Assembly: GCA_000818945.1 (NCBI GenBank)
Contig: KN805392.1
Location: 62,001 to 126,000 of the forward strand
Source of the DNA: Schizochytrium sp. CCTCC M209059
Lineage: Eukaryota; Sar; Bigyra; Thraustochytrida; Thraustochytriidae
Direction of reading: 5' to 3'
DNA: 64,000 bases
The position numbers and the translations under genes are program-made. Shown here in pieces: positions 31,167-41,756 of this stretch (position 1 is the first letter of the stretch; the number at the start of each line of letters is the position of its first letter). The notes beneath the pieces were generated by a model. That model worked only from the letters and a program-made list of their open reading frames with translations, had not been told where the DNA came from and ran no database searches.

Positions 31167-33530
31167 ATGAGGTTCACGGAGTATGCCATCGCGTCAACGC
31201 TGGTGACTGCAGGCGTTGTCTCGTACGCGTACATGACGAGAGTGCAGTTCTATCCGGCGGTGATCTACCTGGTCACATCGAAGCCGGCCATCATGGTGCT
31301 GGGAAACATGGCGTTTGTGTTCACAATTGCGCTTGGACAGCTCACCAACAAGATCTTTTTGGGTCGTCTGCGCGAGGTGGAGCGCGAGATCATTTGGGAA
31401 AATCTGCGCTACGCTTTCACAGAAACCTGTCTGGCACTATCCACCTTCCGCGAAGAGATGAGTCTAAATGTGGTGATCATGTTCACAGCGCTTCTCTTTG
31501 CCAAAGTGTTTCATTGGTTATGCGAGGCGCGCGTGGAGCACCTCGAGCAAGCGCAGGAGACCTCGCGACTTGCACATGCGCGGACCGTGAGTTTGATGGC
31601 CGTCCTCCTCTTTGTGGACGTATGTTGCGCAGGGGCGTCATTGTATGTTGTGCAAACACAGGGACCTTCGGTGCAGGTGTTTTTTGGATTTGAGTACATT
31701 CTGCTGGCCATCAAAGTCATGGAAGTTTTTATCAAGTATTGCCTTGCGGCCATCGACATGCACTTCATCCAGGGTCAATGGTACAACAAGTCCCTTTATG
31801 AGCTGTATTTGAAGCTCTTTATTGACATGGCGCAGCTCATCGTTAATATGGTGTTTTTTGCCATCATTTTCACCTACTATGGCGTCCCACTGCACCTCAT
31901 GCGCCAGCTGTACATTGCGGCCAAGAATGTCCATGACAGGCTCTCGCACTTTTGGCGGTTTCGCCAAATCACGGCCAATCTTCACGATAGCTTCCAGAGT
32001 GCGACGGAGGAAGATCTCGAGGCGACTGATCGGGTTTGCATTATTTGTCGAGAGGAAATGGTCGCTGCCACTGGTATCGGCGCGCCCAAAAAGCTCGGGT
32101 CATGCGGACACATTTTTCACTTTTACTGCCTTCGCAACTGGCTCGAGCGGCAGCTCAAGTGCCCGACCTGTCGCACGGACATTCCCTGGAACCAAGCCCA
32201 GAGGAACAACAATCGGCCCGACCCAGCTGCCAACAACTGGGGCAACGGCGGCGCCGAGGCCAGAGGCGGGGGCGTGGGAGCCGGCAATGCCGACGTAGGC
32301 CGCGATCGCAACCAAAGACCCGAGGATGAAGCCGACAACGACCGGGCCCAGCCCCCCCAAGCCGCGCCTGTGGGCCAAGCACCAGCAGAACAAGGCAACG
32401 CGCAGGGTGGATTGCGTGCTCCGCGGCATTTCATGAATGAAAATGCCTTCATGAATGGCTTGCGATTGCGTAGACTCGGACAGGAGCACCAGCCACACGA
32501 TCAGGAGCCACAAGAGCAAGAGCAGCTACCACAGGAGCAAGACCGAAGAAGCCACCAGCAGCAAGAGCAGCAGCAGCGTGAGGAGACGAGGTCCTCTTCC
32601 CCGCGAGTGCAACCACGCGCGTCTGGTAGGGAAAGTGCTTCTGATGCAGCGCAAGCGTCACCAACTCGTACGAGGAGCGAGCAAGCTGGTCGCAACAGAG
32701 ACTTTGCAAGTTACGCACGCCAAGGTCATGGTACACAGAGCGCTTCTGCTTCCAGTAGCAGATCAGGCATGCCAGGTCTGCCAAGTGCAGCTTATACTGG
32801 TGCTTCACAATCGAGACTGCGTTCTCCGCCACCGTTTGGGTTTCCCATGGGTCTCGGGCCCACGGGAACGGTCACTGGCGCTCCGGTAGCTGGAGGTGAA
32901 CTTCCTAGTGTAGCGCAATATTTGCAGAGTCAGATCGAGATTCTTCAGCTTCAGCTTCAAGTTTACCAAGCACAGGCTAACGCAGCTCATGCTACGCGAA
33001 GGGCGGCGCTTGCCGCAATGCGTGCTCGCGAGTTTCACGCACGGCAGCAACACCAGCAACAGCAACAGAAGAATGCTAATGAAGAGGAAGGAGAAGGTGG
33101 AGGAGCAGAAGCAGAAGCAAAAGCAGATGAAGGTGTGCCATATTCATTAGGACATGTATCGGGTGACCATGACGAGACGGGCGCTGAGGACGACGATGCC
33201 AAGGAAGCTCCGCCACCCCAAGAAGAAGGCGTGCCAGTTCCTGCGCCAGGGTTTCGAGATGAAGATCTCGCATCTCCAGAGGAACCGAGGCCGCCCTTGA
33301 CGCCGCCATCAGCACCCTCGCGGGATGCCGAACGCGGCATTGAACAAGACGCTCTTCGTCGTGAGGATCTTGCACTTACACCAAACGGCGCGCAGATCGC
33401 GGACGAAACGGGCAGTGCATCTGGTGAGCGCCTGTCAACTCCTCAGCAAGAATTACGTCTTCGTCTTGCTGCAGCTGCGATGGCTCGCTCCCAGAATAGC
33501 GCTGGCGGTGGTGAGTCAAAGGACGAGTGA
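31167..33530 (+). CDS. SYVN1: HRD1/synoviolin ER-associated E3 ubiquitin ligase
   Basis: 787 residues. The N-terminal 260 residues hold several membrane segments with the family opening (YAIASTLVTAGVVSYAYM, FYPAVIYLVTSKPAIMVLGN). A RING-H2 domain lies at about 291-338: CIICREEM, then SCGHIFHFYCLRNWLERQLK and CPTCRTDI. The RING starts at nearly the same position as in human HRD1. The C-terminal half is Gln/Pro/Glu-rich, with a helix (QYLQSQIEILQLQLQVYQAQ) like the SEL1/HERP-binding region of animal HRD1. It ubiquitinates misfolded ER proteins at the retrotranslocation channel. Start fits: the membrane domain begins at once. Confidence 0.92.
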   Translation: MRFTEYAIASTLVTAGVVSYAYMTRVQFYPAVIYLVTSKPAIMVLGNMAFVFTIALGQLTNKIFLGRLREVEREIIWENLRYAFTETCLALSTFREEMSLNVVIMFTALLFAKVFHWLCEARVEHLEQAQETSRLAHARTVSLMAVLLFVDVCCAGASLYVVQTQGPSVQVFFGFEYILLAIKVMEVFIKYCLAAIDMHFIQGQWYNKSLYELYLKLFIDMAQLIVNMVFFAIIFTYYGVPLHLMRQLYIAAKNVHDRLSHFWRFRQITANLHDSFQSATEEDLEATDRVCIICREEMVAATGIGAPKKLGSCGHIFHFYCLRNWLERQLKCPTCRTDIPWNQAQRNNNRPDPAANNWGNGGAEARGGGVGAGNADVGRDRNQRPEDEADNDRAQPPQAAPVGQAPAEQGNAQGGLRAPRHFMNENAFMNGLRLRRLGQEHQPHDQEPQEQEQLPQEQDRRSHQQQEQQQREETRSSSPRVQPRASGRESASDAAQASPTRTRSEQAGRNRDFASYARQGHGTQSASASSSRSGMPGLPSAAYTGASQSRLRSPPPFGFPMGLGPTGTVTGAPVAGGELPSVAQYLQSQIEILQLQLQVYQAQANAAHATRRAALAAMRAREFHARQQHQQQQQKNANEEEGEGGGAEAEAKADEGVPYSLGHVSGDHDETGAEDDDAKEAPPPQEEGVPVPAPGFRDEDLASPEEPRPPLTPPSAPSRDAERGIEQDALRREDLALTPNGAQIADETGSASGERLSTPQQELRLRLAAAAMARSQNSAGGGESKDE

Positions 33531-33895
33531 TGTGAAGACCTCCCCGATCGGGGCAAGGTGAGACCTCTCGCTTCAAACACATTCTTGGTATGGATTGTTA
33601 GTCTGTTTCTCCAAAAGATCGATGCGGGTGATCGAAAAATGTTGATAATGGTTCGTGATCTATGAAAAAAAATTATGTTTTCGGGCGCCTTACGACCTTG
33701 CAATTAATTGCGCGCGTGCAAACACCAAAAATTTGAAGTTCGTGGACTCAGCGTCGGAGAGAGAGCTAGTAGGAAAAACGGGGAAAAAAGACAATGTGGA
33801 AACTAGTCTCAAATGCAACGAAGGACTTTCGCTTTGACATGAGCCTGCTCTGGTGCCTTGAAGAGAGACAGAAATAAACCCCGCTCAAAAGACCC

Positions 33896-33938
<43 letters not shown>

Positions 33939-34020
33939 AACTTTGCCTACAAAGAGAAAGAAAGGCGACTGTCACTTGAAGCAGATCATGAGACAGAGGA
34001 TTGTTTCAGATCGAATTGAA
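33531..34020. other. Intergenic, convergent HRD1 / VPS25
   Basis: 490 bp, more AT-rich than average. It includes a (TC)n run at 33904-33928 and AATAAA at 33873. No gene seen. Confidence 0.5.
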
Positions 34021-34590
34021 TCAAATGAACTTGACGCCAGTCTCGTCGAGACTCTCGTCACTTGGATACACTTCAGCCTTATTTTGGTTTTCGAGAATTT
34101 CGAGCGCCTGGATGCAAAGCGCGGGTTCAATGCCCTGAATTGGGGTGTTGCGCGTGAGGTCGCCGCTATGCAGCTCGTAGACGGTATAAATGGTCCCACC
34201 GAGCCCGTTCTGCTGTACAAAGTCGTAAATAATAGACGCCCACTCGGACGGAGTCTTGACAAAGACGTACAAGGTTTTTCCGGCGTCGTGCCATTGACCA
34301 TGACCGCTTGCAACGAGGTCTTCGGCGACGGCCTTGCGACCTGCGGCATCGAGCGCACGATCTAGCTTGGCATTGGCAAAAAGAGGAAAACTGTCGAGAC
34401 TGAGTACGGAAGGCCCCGCCGCGTCCGCTCCCTGCGAGCGCTGCTGCTGTTGCTGCTGTCGAGCGAAGTCCTCGAGCACGAGACGGCGCCAGAGTCGAAC
34501 CTGCTTCAAGCGCGTCGCTTCGTTGTCCTGGAGCGTGTAAAAGGCTTTGAACTTGGCGTGAAACTCCGCCTCCGTCGGGGCTTTCTCCAT
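34021..34590 (-). CDS. VPS25: ESCRT-II subunit VPS25
   Basis: 189 residues, close to the usual 176. Family blocks run through the protein: FYTLQDNEATRLKQVRLWRR near the N terminus, SFPLFANAKLDRAL, WHDAGKTLYVFVKTPSEWAS, and GLGGTIYTVYELHSGD leading to the ending ALEILENQNKAEV...GVKFI. VPS25 is two winged-helix domains; two copies sit in each ESCRT-II complex and recruit VPS20/CHMP6 for multivesicular-body formation. A short Gln run (ARQQQQQQRSQ) is inserted between helices of the first domain. The gene shares a 251-bp divergent promoter with ERGIC3. Confidence 0.93.
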   Translation of the reverse strand: MEKAPTEAEFHAKFKAFYTLQDNEATRLKQVRLWRRLVLEDFARQQQQQQRSQGADAAGPSVLSLDSFPLFANAKLDRALDAAGRKAVAEDLVASGHGQWHDAGKTLYVFVKTPSEWASIIYDFVQQNGLGGTIYTVYELHSGDLTRNTPIQGIEPALCIQALEILENQNKAEVYPSDESLDETGVKFI

Positions 34591-34841
34591 CGCGCCTGCG
34601 CCTGCGACTGCGACTGCGTGTCTGCGGCCGCGCGCTCGCTCGCTCGCTCGCTCGCTCGCTCGCTCGCTCTCGCGAGGATATCTTTTGTCTCGGTCTCGCT
34701 TGAGGTTTTAGTTAGTCTGCTTCTCCACGCACAACGATGCAAACAAAGCTGCCTTCAACTCGCTTCAACCTCGTTTAATTTTGGTGCTGCATAGAGTCCC
34801 AACCGTGGCGAGCGAGTGAGCGCGCGAGCGTCGCGAAGAGC
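34591..34841. promoter_or_regulatory. Short divergent promoter VPS25 / ERGIC3 with (GCTC)n
   Basis: Only 251 bp separates two oppositely transcribed genes. A (CTCG)n array at 34633-34669 sits on the VPS25 side; no TATA box is evident. Confidence 0.6.
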
Positions 34842-36203
34842 ATGAGCGGCATGCTGGAGCGACTTCGGGGGCTCGATGCCTTTCCCAAGGCTGCCGAGGA
34901 GTTCAGAGTGCGCACGCACGCGGGTGGCCTCGTCTCACTCGTGGGCGTGGCGGTCATGGTGGTGCTTTTGCTCGTGGAGGCCGGGGGCTTTTTTTGGGGC
35001 GTTGAGGCCGAAGAGGAGGTGGTCATTGACCGCGCGCTGGACGAGGTGCTGAGCATTCACTTTGACATTACATTTCCAAAAATGGCCTGCGAGCATCTCG
35101 CGGTAGAAACTGTGGACGCTAGCGGCGGATCGCACCACGGGTCCGAGCACGACATCTTTGAGTTTCCGCTTAACGAGGAGGGCCTCGTTTTTGCAGACCC
35201 AGTGCAGTATGGACACAATGAAGATGCTACGGTGCTGTCAATGTCGGAGTACTCGCATTTGCAAGCAGCCGGCGAAAACAAAGACAAGAGCAGAACCAAT
35301 GATCGGGAGGCTGCTGCTCCAAAAGCGCCTGTTTCCTCCGGCAGCAGCTGTGGAAGCTGTTACACGCCAATGCCGCTGGCGTCAAGCAGGATGATGGAAA
35401 ATGCAAAGGACAACAGCAAGCGCCAAGCAAACAAGCAGTGCTGCGAGACGTGCGCTCAAGTGCGGGACGCCTTTCTGGCGCGGGGTTGGGCTTGGCGGAA
35501 AGATGGCGAACATCGGTTTTGGCAGTGTAACAAGCGCGTGCGAGGGCCGCCCAAGCCACCCACAATACAGCACGCAGGGTGCGAAGTTGTAGGAAACCTG
35601 CGAGTGCCCAAGGCCAAAGGCAGCTTCCACTTTGGTCCTTCTGCGCACATTATGCAGCAGGACCTCTTCCAGGCGTTTTGGGGCCGTGCTAGTGGCGCTG
35701 GCCGAGAAGGGCACACATCTATTGACATGTCCCATAAAATTCATGCCCTGTGGTTTGGCGACACTGCGCCCGAAGAGGCGCAGCGAGCTCTTTCGAAAGT
35801 GGTCAGCTCCGCCAAGGCTGCTGCGCCGGCGCTGCAAGGCTCGGAGAGGACCGTGGAGCGCGGGTCTCTTGTGCATTACTATTTGAAGATTGTAGCTACG
35901 GACATTTCCCTTGATGGGCGAAAGAGTAACGGGACCCTGCAGACTCACCAGTACGCGGTCTCGGAACACATTCGCCCTGCCACACAAACCATGATGCCTT
36001 CATTGCACTTTTTCTACGACACGCCTCCGTTGCGTCTTCAGTACAGTGCGAAGCGCAAATCATGGGCGCACTTTTTCACGCGTCTAAGCGCTCTCATTGG
36101 CGGAACGTATACTTTGATGGGACTTGTAGACCGAGCTTTGCACACGCGCTCGGGCCGAGCGATATCTTCTTTGTCTTCTTCGTCTTCTTCTTCTCTGCGA
36201 TAG
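34842..36203 (+). CDS. ERGIC3: ERGIC3/Erv46-type ER-Golgi cargo receptor
   Basis: 453 residues. It opens with the family start (LRGLDAFPKAAEEFRVRT), a first membrane segment at about 30-51, and DITFPKMACEHLAVET of the lumenal domain. In the middle are the conserved cysteines NKQCCETCAQVRDAF followed by RGWAW. A later block SLHFFYDTPPLRLQYS and a second membrane segment (RLSALIGGTYTLMGLVDRAL, about 416-438) precede a short Ser-rich tail. Erv46 pairs with Erv41 in COPII vesicles and helps retrieve ER proteins. A loop of about 50 residues between 145 and 200 is Ser/Ala/Lys-rich. Confidence 0.92.
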   Translation: MSGMLERLRGLDAFPKAAEEFRVRTHAGGLVSLVGVAVMVVLLLVEAGGFFWGVEAEEEVVIDRALDEVLSIHFDITFPKMACEHLAVETVDASGGSHHGSEHDIFEFPLNEEGLVFADPVQYGHNEDATVLSMSEYSHLQAAGENKDKSRTNDREAAAPKAPVSSGSSCGSCYTPMPLASSRMMENAKDNSKRQANKQCCETCAQVRDAFLARGWAWRKDGEHRFWQCNKRVRGPPKPPTIQHAGCEVVGNLRVPKAKGSFHFGPSAHIMQQDLFQAFWGRASGAGREGHTSIDMSHKIHALWFGDTAPEEAQRALSKVVSSAKAAAPALQGSERTVERGSLVHYYLKIVATDISLDGRKSNGTLQTHQYAVSEHIRPATQTMMPSLHFFYDTPPLRLQYSAKRKSWAHFFTRLSALIGGTYTLMGLVDRALHTRSGRAISSLSSSSSSSLR

Positions 36204-37333
36204 ATAGATAGATATATATAAACCTGTACACCAACTCAAGACTTCGTCGGTTGTCAGTCTATTCGAGACCGAGCCAAAGAGAGAGAGCCTTTGGCGTCCG
36301 TCTTCCAAGTCACGCTCCAGTTAAATGTTTCGAAGACGCTCTTTCTTTAAAAAGGTCAAGCAAGTCAAGTTAAGTCACGGCGGCAGAGCTCGGAAAATCG
36401 AGAGAAGAATGGGCCTTGGACAAAGGGTTGTTTGGATTTCGATCCGGACGAGACGGGCCCGCTGGCGTCCAAAGAGAGACTTTTGCGAATAATATCTTCG
36501 AATGGGATCGTGAGACAGACAGATCGAGAAACAGACCACAGTGGCCTTGTCCGCCCTGGAACGCCGCACTTTACGTTGGCCCTGATTCGGGACATTGCGC
36601 GCGCAGGCGTTTGCGTGTTCGCTTCGGCTTTATTCTGAGCCTTCGTCACGCTCAGTCCTGGTCTTCTGTGCCAGTCGTGCTGCGAGCCCTGATCTTCTGT
36701 GCCAGTCGTGCAGCTTGCTTCATGGCAGGCAAATCGAAGGCATGACGAGGTTGTACATGCATGCAAGCATATGCATACGTATACGTACGTACATCTCACA
36801 TTCATTCAGGTCCCGGCCAAGACCACCGGGACGAACAGCCTCTTTTGAGGACCGCAACTGGGGCGGATGCAAGCGTGGCGGTGGCCGCAGTGGTAGGGCT
36901 GTATGTCGGCTGCATGCACGTGCGTATCAGGCTCGTTTCGGCTCCGAGTGGTGCACGTACGGGTCTGGCAGGTCCCGTGCAAGGAAAGCAGGCACGCAAG
37001 CAGATGCATGCATGCAAAGCCCCAAGCCCCAAGGTGGCGGGCGAGCTTTGGTGCGCGGACCAGCAGGAGCGGCAGTCTCGGCGTGGCCGAAACCCGCGAG
37101 CGCGAGCGTGCAACGCGGAGCCGCCGTCCGCCTTCCCGGGCTGCTTCGTGCAGAGCCGTCGCGACGGGTTCGAGCAGGCAAGGCAAGGCAAGGCAAGGCA
37201 AGGCGAGGCGAGGCGAGGTCAAGCAGCAAGCAAGCGAGCAAGCTCGTTCTTTCTTTCTTTCTTTCTTTCTTTCTTCGTGGAACCAGATCCTCCTCGGGCA
37301 GCCAGCACGGAACAGCTTGAGACACAGCCCGCT
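36204..37333. other. Intergenic repeats before the assembly gap
   Basis: No supported gene. Contents: (GATA)n just after the ERGIC3 stop, a 31-bp imperfect duplication (tcttctgtgccagtcgtgc at 36662 and 36693), alternating purine-pyrimidine DNA at about 36757-36795, (GCAAG)n/(GCGAG)n at about 37170-37218 and (TTTC)n at 37247-37275. Frames entering the N gap have no recognisable domain on this side. Confidence 0.6.
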
Positions 37334-38008
37334 NNNNNNNNNNNNNNNNNNNNNNNNNNNNNNNNNNNNNNNNNNNNNNNNNNNNNNNNNNNNNNNNNNN
37401 NNNNNNNNNNNNNNNNNNNNNNNNNNNNNNNNNNNNNNNNNNNNNNNNNNNNNNNNNNNNNNNNNNNNNNNNNNNNNNNNNNNNNNNNNNNNNNNNNNNN
37501 NNNNNNNNNNNNNNNNNNNNNNNNNNNNNNNNNNNNNNNNNNNNNNNNNNNNNNNNNNNNNNNNNNNNNNNNNNNNNNNNNNNNNNNNNNNNNNNNNNNN
37601 NNNNNNNNNNNNNNNNNNNNNNNNNNNNNNNNNNNNNNNNNNNNNNNNNNNNNNNNNNNNNNNNNNNNNNNNNNNNNNNNNNNNNNNNNNNNNNNNNNNN
37701 NNNNNNNNNNNNNNNNNNNNNNNNNNNNNNNNNNNNNNNNNNNNNNNNNNNNNNNNNNNNNNNNNNNNNNNNNNNNNNNNNNNNNNNNNNNNNNNNNNNN
37801 NNNNNNNNNNNNNNNNNNNNNNNNNNNNNNNNNNNNNNNNNNNNNNNNNNNNNNNNNNNNNNNNNNNNNNNNNNNNNNNNNNNNNNNNNNNNNNNNNNNN
37901 NNNNNNNNNNNNNNNNNNNNNNNNNNNNNNNNNNNNNNNNNNNNNNNNNNNNNNNNNNNNNNNNNNNNNNNNNNNNNNNNNNNNNNNNNNNNNNNNNNNN
38001 NNNNNNNN
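37334..38008. other. Assembly gap (675 N)
   Basis: 675 undetermined bases. The flanks are (TTTC)n and AAGGC-type repeats on the left and a CACGCG array on the right. The gap could hide the 5' end of the RasGEF gene; its true size is unknown. Confidence 0.99.
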
Positions 38009-38023
38009 CGACACGGCGCACGC

Positions 38024-38066
38024 CCACGCGCACGCCCACGCGCACGCGCACGCGCACGCGCACGCG
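38024..38066 (+). repeat. CACGCG-type array beside the gap
   Basis: Alternating CACGCG/CACGCC units. If translated in the RasGEF frame they give a His-Ala run. Confidence 0.85.
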
Positions 38067-38090
38067 GGGGGCGGGCCCGGGGCGACGCCC

Positions 38091-41000
38091 ATGAGGAGGA
38101 GGAAGAGAGACATGATCAAACGCGCGCTCACGTTCGGGCTGGCCCGGAATAACTCAAGCGCAGACCACGGCGGCGGCGGCGGCTCCTCCGCGGCCGCTGC
38201 CGGCGAGGGCGAAAAGACACACATGTCGCCCTTCCAGGCGAGGCGAAGGATGTCAGACTCGGGGAGCGAAGACCTGCCCGCGCGCAAGGGACACGCAGAC
38301 TCATCCGCGCACCATGCAGAAAGCATACGTACCGGAGTGCCCTTCAAGCGGGCGGCATCAACCTCGGCACTCCATCTGGGGGTCGGCCGGATGGCCGCCA
38401 GCCGCTCGCGTGAAGCCGCCGGCGCTGGCAATGGGTCCGGGCATCCTGGAGCACCCGAGACAACTCCTGGGTCTTCGTCGTTTTCCCCCAATGCCGGGCC
38501 CGGAGCGGCCTCGATATCAAAAGCCTCTCGGCATCTCACGTCCGTACCTCCTTCCTCAAGTTCGTCGTCGTCGTCGGCGGTGTCCGGGCAGAGCCATGGC
38601 GATCGCCGATTGCACAAGGACAGCTATAATAAGGCTGCCATCAACAGCTCGGGCGGCGCAGCGGAATGTAAGACTTGTACACATGGTGAAGACTTTTACG
38701 CCACCGCGGGGCCCACCGCTGTTTTTGCGCAAACCCTCCCTGGCGACGACGACTTTGAGCTCCTCGTCGACCCAATCCCCCCCTCAAATCGGAGCTCGCT
38801 CGTCGGCCTCTCTCAGACCTGGAGAAACATGCGCGCCGACCGCAAGGAAGGCGAACCCGGGATGCAAATTCTGTACGGCAGCTTGCCATTTCTCATCAAA
38901 TTCGTTGTCGGTTCCCGCGGATACGGGTATTGGGACGCCTTTCTTACCACTTATTGGCAATTTTCGACGCCCTCCGAAGTGCTCAACTTATTGCAAAAGT
39001 TTATTGCTGGAAACGACCCCTGCAAGGAGTCTTCCTCGGGCAGATCTCTCTACGTAATGTACCCTTCCGACGACGGCATAATGGCAGTCGTCTCGCATCA
39101 TGAGCGAGACGTGGCGCCGTCGCTGTCGAGAGAGGGCTCGATGACCGTAGCATCGGTTGCATCGTCGAACGAAGACAAAGAGGACCTGTCTTCCACTACC
39201 GATGCTGCTGCGGCGGCGGCAGCGCCAACTTCCTCTGACGGACCTTCTGAAGAACCGTCTCCTCCTCCTTCTCCTCCTTCCCCTCGGAAGGAGTCCGATT
39301 CCTTGCGTCGCATATTCAAGGAACTCGGCCTCGACGCGGACACCGAGACTTTACAGCGTAACGCGCATGCATTCCTGTGCTCGTGGATGCGGCAGGAAGG
39401 AGGTAACAATGTACTCACGGAGGTGGAAGCCCAGCTTGCCACCGAACTCATGGCGGCCATGGACGAGTGGGAGGGGCAGCATCAGCATCACGAGGACGAT
39501 TCCGCCACAGAAGATGGTCAGAGACGTCAATCAGAGCAACATCTGTCCATGCTGCCCCGTCCAGGCTTGCACGAAAGCGATGACGTCGGCCTCATGACAA
39601 GCACGAGTAATTTAAGCAGAAGCACAAGTGGAAATAGCAGCGGCAACCTCGTGGGAGAGGCGTACGATGCTGGAATGGCCACTGTAGATCCGCCGGGCGT
39701 TTCTGGACATCTACGCAAAGCAGCTTCCGAAACGGCGCGCAACGGCGCCTCCGCGTTGCCGCGACATGTAACTCTACGAAGCTGCCATACAGCCGGCAGC
39801 AATGGAAGCAATGGTCCTGCCGGGGACGAAGACCAGGACCAGGACCATGCGATGAATGCTCAGGGCCGCGTGGGATCAGGCGTCCCAGTAGCAGCAGCAA
39901 CAGCAGCAGCTCAAGGAGACGAGGACGCGGTGCCGCTTCCGCGGGCAAGCAGCGCGGCGATTGGCTTTGCGGGCCTCCGCGTGAATACAGATGCCCATAT
40001 GCATCCTCGCACAGAACAGTACCTGCGTGCACAGAAAATCTCTAATGGTGCGGGGTCTGGATCGCCCGAAGAGTCCCCGCGTGTCCGTCGTTCGTCACCT
40101 CTGTTGACGCCGCGGTCGAGCGGAACCCCACGCTCCGGTCCAAGTTCAGGGACCGGAACGGGAATGGGAACGGGGGCTCCCTCGGCGCTCACGCCGAGTA
40201 TCTCGGCGCCAGCCCACTCGTCATCATCGTCTTCAATCACCTCGACACTTTCTTCCACTGTGCAACGCAAAGCGCACAAAAAATCGTTCACGCTTGACTT
40301 TGGCGGAACAAGCAGCGGAGGGCGATCACCGTCTTCGTTCAACAAGGTGGGTGCGCGCGCGCGCAGTCTCAGTCACGGGTGGAAGAAGAAGCGGGCCGCG
40401 GACTCTGTGTCCTCCGAAGAAGGCGGCGTGAGCATGAGTTCGCCGGCCGCGCATCGTGGTCACGGCGGCGACGCCGAGCTCGAAGGCTACACGCCGAGTG
40501 CGTTGGCACACTACTTGACGTGGCAGCTCTACGACGACGCATACCGGCTAGTGGAGGCGCGAGACCTTGTGACAAAGGAGGCGCGAGACAAGTCGATTGC
40601 CGTGCAGCGTATGATTGACCTCTTTGACACATATGCATGGTGGGCGCTCACCTACATTTTGAACCGACACATTGTAGTTGTTGAGCGTGTGAACCGTTTG
40701 CTGTTTTTTGTCGACGTGGCGACGGAATGCCGAAAGCTCAACAACTTTCATGCTTTTTTCGGCCTCGTTGCTGGGTTGTCGCAGCCCATGTTGCAATGGT
40801 TATGGGACTTTTTGAGCAGTAAGGAGAAGAGCCACCTTGAAAACCTCAAGCGCGCGGTGCGAAGCAAGGGTGATTACCTTGTGTATCGTGCAGATTTGAG
40901 CAAGGCAGCGAACAAGAGTCACATTCCCTTTCTTGGGCTAACGACGCGGCTCCTGTACCCGCTGGAGCACAATATTCCCTTTGTCTCGCCGGAGCGGAAG

Positions 41001-41537
41001 CGCATGATTAACTTTTCGCGCTGCGTGTCACTCCAAAATACCATTGACGACTTTTTGCGAGGCCAACATCCTGACTTTGAGCTTGACGGTGTCTTCATGA
41101 TGGCTACCGTCGACGGCGTAGATGCCAAGGTAAGTCGAGCCGTGACTGCGGGTTCGACAGACTCGTCGACCGACATCGTGTCAGACGAAAGTTCAAGCGT
41201 GATGCTGGCAAGCGGGACTTCTGTCTTTGGGAGCCCGCTCAGGCGAGCCTGGTTGCCTTCGGAGGTGGAGAGCGTTGGGTCCCGAGAAGGGTCCGGACCT
41301 CGTTTCCCCGTTGTTGTGCCCAAGTCACGCGGAGGCAGTTTTGGGGGTTCTTCAGCCTCCATTCTTGCCAACTCTATTTGCGTACGCCTCAACTTTGATG
41401 ACTCGATCATCAATGTTGTGTGCCGCGGCATGCGCCGAGCGCGCTCGAAGGAGCGTCTGGAAAAAATATCCGCTCATCTAAAACAGCGTCTGCACGAGGA
41501 CCTCGTCGAGACGCTCGAGCACTCGGGTTTTATGTGA
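38091..41537 (+). CDS. Ras-family guanine nucleotide exchange factor (RasGEF)
   Basis: From the ATG at 38091 the product is 1148 residues; the 5' end is uncertain because the frame stays open through a His-Ala run into the N gap. A RasGEF_N (REM) block starts near residue 260 (YGSLPFLIKFVV, then YWDAFLTTYWQFSTPSEVLN). A Ser/Pro-rich linker of about 480 residues follows. The CDC25-type catalytic domain lies at about 800-1007: ALAHYLTWQLYDDAYRLVEA, then VVVERVNRLLFFVDVATECR, NNFHAFFGLVAGLSQP, and IPFLGLTTRLLYPLE. It would load GTP on a Ras-like GTPase at a membrane. The tail after 1010 has no recognised domain. Confidence 0.85.
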   Translation: MRRRKRDMIKRALTFGLARNNSSADHGGGGGSSAAAAGEGEKTHMSPFQARRRMSDSGSEDLPARKGHADSSAHHAESIRTGVPFKRAASTSALHLGVGRMAASRSREAAGAGNGSGHPGAPETTPGSSSFSPNAGPGAASISKASRHLTSVPPSSSSSSSSAVSGQSHGDRRLHKDSYNKAAINSSGGAAECKTCTHGEDFYATAGPTAVFAQTLPGDDDFELLVDPIPPSNRSSLVGLSQTWRNMRADRKEGEPGMQILYGSLPFLIKFVVGSRGYGYWDAFLTTYWQFSTPSEVLNLLQKFIAGNDPCKESSSGRSLYVMYPSDDGIMAVVSHHERDVAPSLSREGSMTVASVASSNEDKEDLSSTTDAAAAAAAPTSSDGPSEEPSPPPSPPSPRKESDSLRRIFKELGLDADTETLQRNAHAFLCSWMRQEGGNNVLTEVEAQLATELMAAMDEWEGQHQHHEDDSATEDGQRRQSEQHLSMLPRPGLHESDDVGLMTSTSNLSRSTSGNSSGNLVGEAYDAGMATVDPPGVSGHLRKAASETARNGASALPRHVTLRSCHTAGSNGSNGPAGDEDQDQDHAMNAQGRVGSGVPVAAATAAAQGDEDAVPLPRASSAAIGFAGLRVNTDAHMHPRTEQYLRAQKISNGAGSGSPEESPRVRRSSPLLTPRSSGTPRSGPSSGTGTGMGTGAPSALTPSISAPAHSSSSSSITSTLSSTVQRKAHKKSFTLDFGGTSSGGRSPSSFNKVGARARSLSHGWKKKRAADSVSSEEGGVSMSSPAAHRGHGGDAELEGYTPSALAHYLTWQLYDDAYRLVEARDLVTKEARDKSIAVQRMIDLFDTYAWWALTYILNRHIVVVERVNRLLFFVDVATECRKLNNFHAFFGLVAGLSQPMLQWLWDFLSSKEKSHLENLKRAVRSKGDYLVYRADLSKAANKSHIPFLGLTTRLLYPLEHNIPFVSPERKRMINFSRCVSLQNTIDDFLRGQHPDFELDGVFMMATVDGVDAKVSRAVTAGSTDSSTDIVSDESSSVMLASGTSVFGSPLRRAWLPSEVESVGSREGSGPRFPVVVPKSRGGSFGGSSASILANSICVRLNFDDSIINVVCRGMRRARSKERLEKISAHLKQRLHEDLVETLEHSGFM

Positions 41538-41756
41538 ATTTGATTTTACTTTCTTTTATTCTTCATTACTTTGTTGTGAATCTACTTTGACCTATGAGAA
41601 CAGAACGGGCGACTTGATTCCTGTCGCGGTGCAAATTGTTGCCTTGTTGGCTTTATCTCGCAAGCGAGTCAGCCAGAAAAGCAGATTTGTGCTTTACCTT
41701 TCTTCTTTTTTCAATGTTATTCAGATATGGCAAGGGCAAAAAGGCTCTTGCACATC
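41538..41756. other. Short convergent spacer RasGEF / thymidine kinase
   Basis: 219 bp between two stop codons. Nothing recognised in it. Confidence 0.5.

Noticed and set aside
31167..33530. HRD1 read as an MARCH-type or TRC8-type RING ligase
   Set aside because: RING position, N-terminal membrane layout and the C-terminal helix fit HRD1 better.
36903..38090. N-terminal extension of the RasGEF frame across the gap
   Set aside because: The frame is open only because N bases hide any stop; no domain is visible on the left side.
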